DNA of 64,000 bases from assembly GCF_900129785.1 (NCBI RefSeq), contig NZ_FSRC01000002.1, positions 62,001-126,000 of the forward strand, given 5' to 3'. Source of the DNA: Algoriphagus halophilus. Its GTDB lineage: Bacteria; Bacteroidota; Bacteroidia; Cytophagales; Cyclobacteriaceae. The translations under genes and the position numbers were made by a program. Positions 1 to 7,826 of the stretch are shown here, one piece after another. Each line of letters opens with the position of its first letter. Position 1 is the stretch's first letter. A model generated the notes under the pieces. It saw nothing but the letters and a program-made list of their open reading frames with translations, ran no database searches and was not told the origin of the DNA.

Positions 1-776
1 CAATCCTTAATGGTCGTCAGACTGTTACTTGGGATGGTGATGGTGCTTTAAGACCAGCAATTGACAATGGTTTTTATGGAACTAACGGAACATGGTGGAC
101 TGGTACTTTAGGTCTTCAGTTCTACTTGGGTTCTGCTGAGCAACATGCTGACTGGTATATCGCTGCTGACAAATATGCTACTAAAGAAGAATTGGCATCT
201 CAAATCAACGGAATCAAAGACATGTTGAAAGATTCTGACGGTGATGGCATTCCTGATTACTTAGATAAAGAACCAAATACTCCAGCTGGAGCAAGAGTTG
301 ATTCTCATGGTACTACCATGGATTCTGACGGTGATGGCACTCCTGATCACATGGACAAGTGTCCATTCCTTCCAGGTCCAGCATCTACCAATGGTTGTCC
401 TGTTGAAGAAGTAGTTGAAGAGGTTGATTACTTGCAGAAAGCTATCAATGATGGTTATGTAAATGTTTATTATGCGTTTGATAGCGCTAAACCACTAGGA
501 TATTCTACTAGCTCTGCTAACTATGTAGCTAACTTTATGAAAAAGAATCCAGGTGTTAGTGTTGAGATCAAAGGATATGCTGATGAATTAGGTCCTGAAG
601 ATTACAACATGAAGCTTTCTGAAAGAAGAGCTAAAGCTGTTTACGACTTACTAATTGCTTCTGGAATCGATGCTTCAAGACTTTCTTACAAAGGCTATGG
701 AGAAGATACTAGCGTTGACAAGTCTTCTGCTGACGCAAGACAAATGGCAAGAAGAGCAAGCTTCGAAGTGAAGTAA
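1..776 (+). CDS. OmpA family protein with TSP3 repeats (5' truncated by window)
   Basis: The C-terminal part of an outer-membrane OmpA-like protein; the frame is already open at base 3, so the gene starts before the window. The first visible residues (about 45) match the end of a membrane beta-barrel, including the segment GTWWTGTLGLQFYLGS. Two Ca2+-binding thrombospondin type 3 units (DSDGDGIPD and DSDGDGTPD, with a DKCPFLPGP segment) follow, then an OmpA C-terminal peptidoglycan-binding domain with the YNMKLSERRAKAV signature. The TTG near base 126 is internal, not a start. It is a close paralogue of the next gene, almost identical over the last 200 residues. Inferred role: anchoring the outer membrane to peptidoglycan. 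Confidence 0.9.
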   Translation, partial: ILNGRQTVTWDGDGALRPAIDNGFYGTNGTWWTGTLGLQFYLGSAEQHADWYIAADKYATKEELASQINGIKDMLKDSDGDGIPDYLDKEPNTPAGARVDSHGTTMDSDGDGTPDHMDKCPFLPGPASTNGCPVEEVVEEVDYLQKAINDGYVNVYYAFDSAKPLGYSTSSANYVANFMKKNPGVSVEIKGYADELGPEDYNMKLSERRAKAVYDLLIASGIDASRLSYKGYGEDTSVDKSSADARQMARRASFEVK

Positions 777-800
777 GTTTTATTCAAATAAAATTTAAAA

Positions 801-826
801 GCCCGGATGATCCGGGCTTTTTTTTT
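801..826 (+). terminator. Rho-independent terminator after first OmpA gene
   Basis: A 7-bp GC-rich stem (GCCCGGA, loop TGA, TCCGGGC) runs from 801 to 817 and is followed by nine T residues. It separates the two tandem OmpA genes into independent transcripts. Confidence 0.9.
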
Positions 827-862
827 GCCAAAAATATTTATCAAGAATGGTATGATTTTTTC

Positions 863-870
863 TACTTTTG
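863..870 (+). promoter_or_regulatory. -7 promoter element of second OmpA gene
   Basis: TACTTTTG matches the Bacteroidota -7 consensus TAnnTTTG and lies 26 bases before the ATG at 897. No convincing TTG is found 17-23 bases upstream, so only the -7 box is claimed. It falls between the upstream terminator and the chosen start, which supports starting at 897 rather than at the in-frame codon near 807 inside the terminator. Confidence 0.6.
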
Positions 871-896
871 TCGCACACCCTAAAAATTACACCTTC

Positions 897-2189
897 ATGA
901 AAAAATATCTATTGGCTTTCATCCTGTTTAGCCTTGGATTTTCTGCGTTTTCGCAATCAGAATTTAACAAATGGTCTCTTGAAACAAACTTTGGTTTCAA
1001 TAAGCCTATGTCTCCGCTTACGCCTGGATTCTACAGTCCAACTTTAAATGTTGGCCATATTGATTTTGGAGCCCGGTATATGATAAATGAAAAATTTGGT
1101 TTTAAAGGAGATATAGGCTTTGGCTCATTTAATGAGGTAAAAAATGAAAGTCCTGAATTCAAAACCAATTATTTGAGAGCTGATGTTCAAGGCGTGGTAA
1201 ATTGGGGACGGATTTTGAATTTTGAAGCCTTTTCTAGAAGGATAGGCTTATTGGGGCACTTAGGAGCTGGATTTGGGAGAATGAGTTTTAACCAGACGGT
1301 TTTAAACCAGGTTCCTGAGTATCAATACAATATCATTGCTGGTATTAAACCCCTATTTAAACTAAGTAATCGAATTGCACTTACAGGCGATGTATCGGTG
1401 ATCTATAATGGGAGACAAACCTACACCTTTGATGGAAATGCTTATAACGCCAAAATTCAGCCTGATGATTTAACTCAAAATCCATTTGTTCATGCGCCAG
1501 GAACATGGTGGACTGGTACATTGGGACTTAATGTTTATTTGGGTTCTGCAGAGGAGCACGCAGATTGGTTTATTGCGGCAGATAAATATGCAACAAAAGA
1601 GGAACTTGCCACTCAAATCAACGGAATCAAAGACATGTTAAAAGATTCTGATGGAGACGGAATTCCTGATTACTTGGATAAAGAGCCTAATACACCTGCC
1701 GAAGCACGAGTTGATTTTCACGGAGTAACTTTGGATTCAGATGGAGACGGTACTCCTGACCATCTAGATAAATGTCCTTTTTTACCAGGCCCTGCTTCAA
1801 CAAATGGATGCCCGGTGGAAGAGGTAGTTGAACAAGTGGATTACCTTCAGAAAGCAATCAATGATGGATATGTAAATGTTTATTTTGCTTTTGATAGCTC
1901 GACTCCTCTTGCCTATTCTATTTCCGCAGCGAATTATGTAGCAAATTTCTTAAAGAAAAACCCAGGGATTTCTCTTGAGGTGAAAGGATATGCAGATGAA
2001 TTAGGTCCGGAGGATTATAATATCAAACTTTCTGAAAAAAGAGCAAAAAGCGTCTATGACATTCTTATTTCAGCTGGAATTGACGCAAGCCGACTATCTT
2101 ACAAAGGATATGGAGAAGATACTAGCGTAGACAAATCTTCCGCTGATGCAAGGCAAATGGCCAGAAGAGCAAGCTTCGAAATAAAGTAA
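897..2189 (+). CDS. OmpA family outer-membrane protein with TSP3 repeats
   Basis: A 430-residue protein. Start 897 is chosen because it gives a clean signal peptide (MKKYLLAFILFSLGFSAFSQ) and lies after the -7 box; the frame stays open upstream into the previous terminator. In order: signal peptide, a probable 8-strand beta-barrel (about 20-220, ending GTWWTGTLGLNVYLGS), two TSP3 calcium-binding units (DSDGDGIPD, DSDGDGTPD), and a C-terminal OmpA domain (about 310-430) with FAFDSSTPLAYS and YNIKLSEKRAKSV. A structural envelope role is inferred. The gene is a tandem duplicate of the preceding one: the C-terminal halves are nearly identical while the visible barrel region differs more. Confidence 0.9.
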   Translation: MKKYLLAFILFSLGFSAFSQSEFNKWSLETNFGFNKPMSPLTPGFYSPTLNVGHIDFGARYMINEKFGFKGDIGFGSFNEVKNESPEFKTNYLRADVQGVVNWGRILNFEAFSRRIGLLGHLGAGFGRMSFNQTVLNQVPEYQYNIIAGIKPLFKLSNRIALTGDVSVIYNGRQTYTFDGNAYNAKIQPDDLTQNPFVHAPGTWWTGTLGLNVYLGSAEEHADWFIAADKYATKEELATQINGIKDMLKDSDGDGIPDYLDKEPNTPAEARVDFHGVTLDSDGDGTPDHLDKCPFLPGPASTNGCPVEEVVEQVDYLQKAINDGYVNVYFAFDSSTPLAYSISAANYVANFLKKNPGISLEVKGYADELGPEDYNIKLSEKRAKSVYDILISAGIDASRLSYKGYGEDTSVDKSSADARQMARRASFEIK

Positions 2190-2205
2190 GTATTAAAACT
2201 TGATA

Positions 2206-2238
2206 AAGCCCGGTTTCAAAAGAGCCGGGTTTTATTTT
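2206..2238 (+). terminator. Terminator after second OmpA gene
   Basis: CCCGG and CCGGG arms (about 2209-2213 and 2225-2229) with an 11-base loop, extended by weaker A-T and G-T pairs and followed by a T-rich tract. Confidence 0.75.
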
Positions 2239-2249
2239 ATCTTCGTAAC

Positions 2250-2900
2250 ATGTTCATACTTTCTAATACGCCTTCAGTTGCAAATCATTTCATCAATGAG
2301 CTTCGTGATATTGAAACTCAAAAGGATAGAATGCGATTTAGAAAAAATCTGGAACGGTTGGGAGAAATACTTGCGTATGAAATCTCCAAAGAATTAGAAT
2401 TCAATGACATTGAAGTAAAAACGCCTTTAGCTATCGCTCCTTCAAAAAAAATCACCTCTGACTTGGTTATCATTACGATATTAAGAGCCTCACTTCCTTT
2501 CTACCAAGGTTTTTTAAATTACTTTGATCAGGCAGAAAGTGGTTTTATCGGAGCATTTCGTGAGGAGGAACAGGAAAATGGAGAAATAAAAATCAATCTC
2601 GGATATCAAGCCAGTCCCTCTTTAGAAGGTAAGGAAATAATTATAGCAGACCCTATGCTCGCCACTGGAAAGTCATTTATTAAAACAATCAATGCATTAT
2701 TGGCAAATGGGAAACCAAAAAAAATACACATTGCAGCTGCCTTCGCTGCCCCAGAGGGAATCGAGCACATTCAAAATAACCTAAAAGAAATCCCATGCTC
2801 CTTTTGGCTAGGAGTTCTTGACAAAAAACTGAACCATTTATCTTATATCGTTCCTGGTTTAGGTGATGCTGGGGATTTAGCATTTGGACCGAAACTTTAA
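2250..2900 (+). CDS. upp: Uracil phosphoribosyltransferase
   Basis: Pyrimidine salvage enzyme converting uracil and PRPP to UMP in the cytoplasm. At 216 residues it has the normal family length. The PRPP-binding loop is ADPMLATGKS (about residues 133-143) and the uracil-binding C-terminus is PGLGDAGDLAFGPK. Most family members have GGS in the loop and GDAGDR.FGT at the end, so this is a somewhat divergent but recognisable copy. A -7-like box, TATCTTCG at 2238-2245, lies only four bases before the ATG. The next gene begins 5 bases after the stop, so co-transcription with the Ca2+/Na+ antiporter is likely. Confidence 0.85.
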   Translation: MFILSNTPSVANHFINELRDIETQKDRMRFRKNLERLGEILAYEISKELEFNDIEVKTPLAIAPSKKITSDLVIITILRASLPFYQGFLNYFDQAESGFIGAFREEEQENGEIKINLGYQASPSLEGKEIIIADPMLATGKSFIKTINALLANGKPKKIHIAAAFAAPEGIEHIQNNLKEIPCSFWLGVLDKKLNHLSYIVPGLGDAGDLAFGPKL

Positions 2901-2905
2901 ATTCT

Positions 2906-3847
2906 ATGATGGATTACATTCTTTTGGGTCTTGGCCTGGTTATTTTATTATATGGCGGTAAAATTTTAGTAGATGGAGCTGCGGCCATTGCTGTTAAGCT
3001 TGGTATGAGTGCTGGGTTAATCGGTCTTACCATTGTTGCTTTTGGGACCTCTGCACCAGAACTTTTGGTCAGTGTCAATGCAGCTTTGAAAGGGAATGGC
3101 GATATCTCTATAGGCAATGTAGTAGGCTCAAATATTGCCAACATAGGCATGGTACTAGGACTCAGCGGGTTATTTTATCCAATATTAATTCGTAAAAGCA
3201 CCCTAAGATTTGATTACCTCATTACTGTCTTAGTCACTTTACTTTTCTATGCCTTAAGCTATAATGGTGAAATAGGCTTATGGGAAGGGATCGTCATGTT
3301 TTCTTTATTCATTGGATTCAACATCTATTTATTTAGAAATAGTGGCCAAGGAGGCTTGACGGACAGTACGGAAGGTGAAGAGGAAATTGAACAGGTAAAA
3401 GGCTATGGCTGGTTTTTGGCTATCACCTTATTTTTAGGGGGAATTGTCGGTTTGTATTTTGGTTCAGAATTATTGGTAAACAACGCTATCAAAATTTCTA
3501 GAGAATTTGGTATTTCCGAAAGAGTAATCAGTGTAACAATTATAGCTATTGGCACAAGCTTACCTGAATTGATTACTTCCATCATGGCTGCCCTGTCCAA
3601 GAAAACCGATATGGCAATTGGAAATATACTAGGAAGCAATATCATGAATATCCTTTCTATTTTAGGCATCACTGCCATTATTAAACCTATTGCCGTATCT
3701 GAAGATTTTTTAAGATCCGATTACCTTTGGATGATAGGATTTACCTTGATTTTATTCCCCTTAATTAGAACTAAAATGAAAATCTCTTTTATCGAAGGAG
3801 CCGTTCTATTTATTGGTTATGGGGCTTATATGTATTTCTTATTATGA
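2906..3847 (+). CDS. Calcium/sodium antiporter (CaCA family, YrbG-like)
   Basis: Inner-membrane cation exchanger of 313 residues with about ten hydrophobic segments in two inverted halves. Both alpha-repeat signatures are visible: GTSAPELLVS with GNVVGSNIAN in the first half and GTSLPELITS with GNILGSNIMN in the second. These Glu- and Asn-containing repeats form the ion pathway in this family. A charged loop rich in Glu separates the halves. Two adjacent ATGs (2906, 2909) are possible starts. The stop overlaps the next start by 4 bases (ATGA), so the pair is translationally coupled. A paralogue lies at 61652-62632. Ion specificity cannot be read from the sequence. Confidence 0.88.
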   Translation: MMDYILLGLGLVILLYGGKILVDGAAAIAVKLGMSAGLIGLTIVAFGTSAPELLVSVNAALKGNGDISIGNVVGSNIANIGMVLGLSGLFYPILIRKSTLRFDYLITVLVTLLFYALSYNGEIGLWEGIVMFSLFIGFNIYLFRNSGQGGLTDSTEGEEEIEQVKGYGWFLAITLFLGGIVGLYFGSELLVNNAIKISREFGISERVISVTIIAIGTSLPELITSIMAALSKKTDMAIGNILGSNIMNILSILGITAIIKPIAVSEDFLRSDYLWMIGFTLILFPLIRTKMKISFIEGAVLFIGYGAYMYFLL

Positions 3848-4302
3848 GTGACTCACTGATCACATTTCTAGGAATTTATTTCTTAAGTCTTTTCAAGTTC
3901 ATCGCCGGCCCCGTGCTCGGATCGGCAGCTGGATATGGAGTTATAGAATCCATTTCTGTAACCGTGGCAGGAATGATGACAAGTGTGTTCCTATTCACTT
4001 TGGTGGGAAACAAGTTCAAAAAATATTTAAAACTCCGCTTTAGCAAAAAGAAACCCATTTTCTCCAAAAAAAACAGAACACTTGTAAAGGTCTGGAAAAA
4101 ATATGGAGAGGTAGGAATTGCAATCATAACCCCCTTAGTCTTAACCCCGATTGGAGGCACCTTGATCATGGTTTCGTTTGGGGCAAAAAAAAGGCATATT
4201 TATCTAAATATGCTTTTAAGTAGTCTCTTCTGGGCGACTGTTTTTTGTTTAAGTATTGATCAATTATTAAATATCCCTTTCTTTCATAAATTACTCGAGT
4301 AA
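3844..4302 (+). CDS. Small multi-pass membrane protein, Sm_multidrug_ex-like
   Basis: A 152-residue membrane protein with three or four hydrophobic helices and a strongly basic middle loop (about residues 55-80, many Lys). The stretch ITPLVLTPIGGTLIMVSFG resembles the PF06695 'small multi-drug export' family. That assignment is from pattern memory and is tentative; no substrate can be inferred. It overlaps the antiporter by 4 bases, implying joint expression. Its 3' end overlaps the 3' end of the opposing serine dehydratase gene by 12 bases. Confidence 0.65.
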   Translation: MSDSLITFLGIYFLSLFKFIAGPVLGSAAGYGVIESISVTVAGMMTSVFLFTLVGNKFKKYLKLRFSKKKPIFSKKNRTLVKVWKKYGEVGIAIITPLVLTPIGGTLIMVSFGAKKRHIYLNMLLSSLFWATVFCLSIDQLLNIPFFHKLLE

Positions 4303-5199
4303 TTCATCATCAGGCAAGATCTCAATGTCTTGAATCAAAACCCTTTTGGATATTTCTTGCCCCGTTAGGGTGGCAGCTAAACCTCCTAAAGCTGTTTCTT
4401 TATACCTACTTTCCATAGAGGCTCCTATTTCTCCCATAGCATCAATACATTCATCTACGGGTATTACAGAACTCACATCTGCAACGGCAATCTGGGTAGA
4501 GCTAAAGGCAATTGAAGCCGCACTTGCATTTCTCACCACACAGGGAACTTCCACTAAGCCAGCAACAGGGTCACAAACTAGTCCAAGCATACATTGAATC
4601 GTGATGGCTACTGCATTAAAAACCTGATCAGTAGTTCCTCCTAGACAATAAACCATGGCTCCCGCTGCCATTGCAGCTGCAGATCCAGTTTCGGCTTGAC
4701 ATCCACCAACAGCTCCGGCAAGGCTTGCCTTTTCCTCAATGATTAAACCGATTCCTGCGCTTACAAGTAAACCTTCTACTATTTGCTCGTCTTCTAAACC
4801 ATGTATCTCTTGTAATGTCACCAAGGTACCAGGCAAAATCCCTGAAGCGCCTGCAGTAGGTGCAGCAACTACCCTACCCATACAGGAATTTACTTCCTTC
4901 GCAGCCAAGGCCCGAGCAATCAATTTTTGAAATTCCGGAGAAAGAACTGTCAAAGGGTGGTTAAAGACTTTCTTTGCACCATTGTTAATCATGCCAGACC
5001 TTGAAGTCATCTCTTCCTCCAAACCAGTCTTTACAGCATCTTTCATTACCTGATAGGCCTTCAGAATTCCTGATTTGATTTGCTGGGATTCGGCGTTTTT
5101 CTGCTCTACTTCGTATTCAATCACTGAATCATGTAGAGAAACTTTTTTTTCTTCACAGTAGGCTTTCCAACCTTTGAATGATTCAAAAAGGTAACACAT
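4291..5199 (-). CDS. sdaAA: L-serine ammonia-lyase (iron-sulfur type), alpha subunit
   Basis: Deaminates L-serine to pyruvate and ammonia. The 302-residue protein matches the alpha-subunit length. It has the PTAGASGILPG motif (about 114-124) and three candidate [4Fe-4S] cysteines, C167 (GGCQAETG), C209 (VCDPVAG) and C220 (EVPC). Their spacing of 42 and 11 residues is the one expected for this enzyme class. No beta-subunit gene is adjacent in the window, so the beta subunit must be elsewhere. It stands alone on the minus strand between the antiporter pair and the osmC-like gene. Confidence 0.88.
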   Translation of the reverse strand: MCYLFESFKGWKAYCEEKKVSLHDSVIEYEVEQKNAESQQIKSGILKAYQVMKDAVKTGLEEEMTSRSGMINNGAKKVFNHPLTVLSPEFQKLIARALAAKEVNSCMGRVVAAPTAGASGILPGTLVTLQEIHGLEDEQIVEGLLVSAGIGLIIEEKASLAGAVGGCQAETGSAAAMAAGAMVYCLGGTTDQVFNAVAITIQCMLGLVCDPVAGLVEVPCVVRNASAASIAFSSTQIAVADVSSVIPVDECIDAMGEIGASMESRYKETALGGLAATLTGQEISKRVLIQDIEILPDDELLE

Positions 5200-5237
5200 A
5201 CTAATGTCGTTTAATTTCTAAAATAGTTTTTGCCTGC

Positions 5238-5642
5238 TTAGAAATTGAAATTTATGGTCTGTTTTATCTCAGGATCTAAACTCAAAGCTACAGGGCAGGT
5301 TCGAGCAGCATTTTTCAACTTTTGGATCATCACTGTGTTAGAAACCGGATTTTCCCAATGAAAATCAATTATTATTTCCTGAATTTTTCTTGGAGAGGCA
5401 CTCATAATTTTAGTTACCTCCCAAGTTAACCCATCCAATTCCACATTTTCCCGGTTTGCTACAATACCCATAATCGTCACCATACAACTTCCTAAGGCAC
5501 TAGATACCAAGTCGGTAGGAGAAAACTTCTCCCCTTTCCCATTATTATCAACGGGAGCGTCCGTCATTAAGGTTGTTCCAGATTGAAGATGCTCTGAATT
5601 AGTTCTCAAATTTCCTAAATACGAACTTTTTATAGTTGGCAT
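5238..5642 (-). CDS. OsmC family protein
   Basis: A 134-residue OsmC/Ohr-superfamily protein. Two reactive-site cysteines are in family context: C53 in ALGSCMVT and C116 in ARTCPVAL. In Ohr/OsmC enzymes these reduce organic peroxides; this subgroup (YhfA-like) is less well characterised, so a hydroperoxide role is inference. It lies upstream of sdaAA on the same strand with a 38-base gap, so the two could share a transcript. Confidence 0.82.
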   Translation of the reverse strand: MPTIKSSYLGNLRTNSEHLQSGTTLMTDAPVDNNGKGEKFSPTDLVSSALGSCMVTIMGIVANRENVELDGLTWEVTKIMSASPRKIQEIIIDFHWENPVSNTVMIQKLKNAARTCPVALSLDPEIKQTINFNF

Positions 5643-5673
5643 AAACTCTTACTTTTAAAATCAGTTTAAATAA

Positions 5674-5703
5674 TTGTAACCACAAAATAGGGCAATATTT
5701 TCG
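5674..5703 (+). promoter_or_regulatory. Possible promoter, TTG-N19-TATTTTCG
   Basis: TTG at 5674-5676 and TATTTTCG at 5696-5703 are 19 bases apart. One base of the -7 box deviates from TAnnTTTG. The ATG at 5714 follows 11 bases later. Confidence 0.4.
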
Positions 5704-5713
5704 ACCTTTTCGA

Positions 5714-6442
5714 ATGACCAAGCTGAAATTACTTCTTCCGCTCCTTTTCATTTTTGTTGCGATAGACACTTTCGCACAAAGAGATGATATTGGTAATTAT
5801 GAATATGACAAAGAATATCTCTTTGGAGTAAACAAGAACACCAATGGTGGGCTTATTGGAGGATTTGTATTCAAAGTAGGAACAAGAATTACCGATGAAC
5901 AATTCAGTTTCTGGTCGATTGAATTATCGAATGTAAAAAATCCAAAAGAAGTCCGTTACAACACGGTTTTGGGAAACAGTTACATTTTTGGAAAATCAAA
6001 CTACCTCTATTCTATTCGTCCTCAGTATGGACGAGAAATAGTTTTATTTAAAAAAGCCCCAAATCAGGGGGTACAGGTTTCTGCACTTGCAGCCTTTGGG
6101 CCTTCGCTTGGCTTAATTGCCCCCTATTATATTGAATATGCTTTAAACAGGGTAGAAACAGTATCCGAACAATATGATCCTGAAGTACATCAAAGTAGAT
6201 TTAATATTTTGGGAACCGGGCGATTATTTCAAGGGATTGGGCAATCAGAATTAGCAATTGGAGCTAATGTAAAAGCTGCTTTAAATTTCGAATTCGGGGT
6301 TTTTAGAAGTAATGTTACCGGATTGGAACTAGGATACATGCTTGAAGGGTTTACCAAGGAAATACCTTTAATTCCAACAGCAGAAAATAGGCAACTCTTC
6401 CAATCTGTTTATTTCACCTTTTATTACGGGTTTAGAAAGTGA
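5714..6442 (+). CDS. Secreted protein, probable outer-membrane beta-barrel, function unknown
   Basis: A 242-residue protein with a Sec signal peptide (MTKLKLLLPLLFIFVAIDTFA, cut before QRDD). The rest alternates polar and hydrophobic residues rich in Gly and aromatics, ending in an aromatic strand (VYFTFYYGFRK). That pattern fits a small outer-membrane barrel. I recognise no specific family. It precedes lipA, which has its own promoter starting 7 bases after this stop codon, so functional linkage is doubtful. Confidence 0.7.
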   Translation: MTKLKLLLPLLFIFVAIDTFAQRDDIGNYEYDKEYLFGVNKNTNGGLIGGFVFKVGTRITDEQFSFWSIELSNVKNPKEVRYNTVLGNSYIFGKSNYLYSIRPQYGREIVLFKKAPNQGVQVSALAAFGPSLGLIAPYYIEYALNRVETVSEQYDPEVHQSRFNILGTGRLFQGIGQSELAIGANVKAALNFEFGVFRSNVTGLELGYMLEGFTKEIPLIPTAENRQLFQSVYFTFYYGFRK

Positions 6443-6448
6443 TACAAA

Positions 6449-6479
6449 TTGGGTTTTACGACCTACTGCTGTAACTTTG
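6449..6479 (+). promoter_or_regulatory. Promoter of lipA, TTG-N20-TAACTTTG
   Basis: An exact match to the phylum consensus: TTG at 6449-6451 and TAACTTTG at 6472-6479 with 20 bases between. The TTG is also the most upstream in-frame start candidate of lipA. The promoter shows that the transcript begins after it, so that codon cannot be the start. Confidence 0.75.
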
Positions 6480-6496
6480 CAAAAAATCACAATTCC

Positions 6497-7375
6497 ATGA
6501 TCGAATTACCTGTTATTTCCGAAGAGGCAACTCGCAGAAAAAAACCTGATTGGTTGAGAGTAAAGCTTCCTATTGGGAAAGAATATGCCAAAGTCAGAAA
6601 ACTTGTAGACGAACATAAACTTCATACAATTTGTGAAAGTGGTAACTGTCCAAACATGGGAGAGTGTTGGGGAGCAGGGACCGCTACGTTTATGATCTTG
6701 GGTAATGTATGTACCAGGTCATGTTCTTTCTGTGCTGTAGCCACAGGTAGACCGCCGGAATACGACACAGATGAACCAAGAAGAGTGGCTGAAGCCATCA
6801 AATTGATGGGAGTAAAGCATGCAGTAATTACTTCTGTCAATAGGGATGAATTGAAAGATAAAGGAGCTGAGATATGGTACCAAACGGTAGTACAGACCAA
6901 GGAACTTTCCCCTTCCACTACTATAGAGACGCTTATTCCAGATGTAAAATCTAATTGGGATGCCTTGTATCGAATGATAGATGGTGGCCAAGAAGTAGTT
7001 TCTCACAATATGGAAACAGTGGGCAGTCTTTATAGAAGAGTACGTCCTCAAGCAAAATATGACCGTTCCTTGGAGCAAATCAAACTCACTAAGGAGTATG
7101 GAAAAAGAACAAAGACTGGGATTATGCTGGGATTAGGGGAGACGAAAGAAGAAGTATTTAAAGCAATGGACGATTTAGCAGCACATGGTTGCGATATCCT
7201 GACATTAGGACAATACCTTCAACCTACAAAAATGCATATTGAAGTGGCTGAATTTATTCATCCGGACATGTTTGACATGTACAGAGAGGAAGGTTTAAAA
7301 AGAGGACTGAAATATGTTGAATCAGGACCTTTGGTACGTTCATCCTATCATGCAGAAAGACATGTAAACGTTTAA
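6497..7375 (+). CDS. lipA: Lipoyl synthase
   Basis: Radical-SAM enzyme that inserts two sulfurs into octanoyl groups on lipoyl domains of pyruvate and 2-oxoglutarate dehydrogenase and the glycine cleavage H protein. With the ATG at 6497 the protein has 292 residues. Auxiliary-cluster cysteines are C46, C51 and C57 ([12 protein letters not shown]); radical-SAM cysteines are C72, C76 and C79 (CTRSCSFC). The C-terminal RSSYHAERH serine motif is present. The longer in-frame start at 6449 coincides with the -33 promoter element and is rejected. Its product is needed by the glycine cleavage system, whose P protein is encoded just downstream on the other strand. Confidence 0.95.
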   Translation: MIELPVISEEATRRKKPDWLRVKLPIGKEYAKVRKLVDEHKLHTICESGNCPNMGECWGAGTATFMILGNVCTRSCSFCAVATGRPPEYDTDEPRRVAEAIKLMGVKHAVITSVNRDELKDKGAEIWYQTVVQTKELSPSTTIETLIPDVKSNWDALYRMIDGGQEVVSHNMETVGSLYRRVRPQAKYDRSLEQIKLTKEYGKRTKTGIMLGLGETKEEVFKAMDDLAAHGCDILTLGQYLQPTKMHIEVAEFIHPDMFDMYREEGLKRGLKYVESGPLVRSSYHAERHVNV

Positions 7376-7400
7376 ATTTCTTCAAAACGAATTAATTAAG

Positions 7401-7429
7401 GCACATTTTCAATAATGTGCTTTTTTTTT
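7401..7429 (+). terminator. Terminator after lipA
   Basis: Perfect 7-bp stem GCACATT / AATGTGC (7401-7407, 7414-7420) with a 6-base loop followed by nine Ts. Confidence 0.85.
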
Positions 7430-7466
7430 GCCTATATTTTTAAACTAAAACTTTAAAAAGATTTTT

Positions 7467-7775
7467 ATGCAAGTAATTAAAAAAATCGGGATTGGCTCCG
7501 CTGCTAGAATTTATGGACTGACTTTAGCTGGGATCGGCGCTATTATAGGAATTCCTTACGGGCTTTTTGTATTGGCTTTTATAGGAACAGAAGCTGCAGG
7601 GCTACCTTTTGGAAGTGGTTTTATCCTTATTATTATCCTTGGAATCCCAATCTTTTATGGAATAATAGGTTTTCTCTTTGGGGCCCTTTTTGCTTGGATG
7701 TATAACCTCGTTGCCAGCAAAGTAGGAGGCCTCGAAATTGAATTGAGTGAACAAAAACCACTAACCGTAGAATAA
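7467..7775 (+). CDS. Small hydrophobic membrane protein, function unknown
   Basis: A 102-residue protein with two long hydrophobic segments (about 15-40 and 50-80) rich in Gly and Ile, a short basic N-terminus and a polar acidic C-terminus. It is flanked by a terminator on each side, so it forms its own transcription unit. I do not recognise the family with certainty. Confidence 0.65.
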   Translation: MQVIKKIGIGSAARIYGLTLAGIGAIIGIPYGLFVLAFIGTEAAGLPFGSGFILIIILGIPIFYGIIGFLFGALFAWMYNLVASKVGGLEIELSEQKPLTVE

Positions 7776-7780
7776 CAAAA

Positions 7781-7807
7781 AAAGGCTGCCAAAGGCAGCC
7801 TTTTCTA
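7781..7807. terminator. Bidirectional terminator between membrane protein gene and gcvP
   Basis: GGCTGCC (7784-7790), loop AAA, GGCAGCC (7794-7800), with an A-tract before and a T-tract after, so it can serve both converging genes. Confidence 0.85.
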
Positions 7808-7826
7808 TAACTATTAAGTTTTGAAC

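Noticed and set aside
2200..2397. A 65-codon frame overlapping the start of upp in another frame
   Set aside because: It begins within the terminator and lies mostly on top of upp; no signal or homology supports it.
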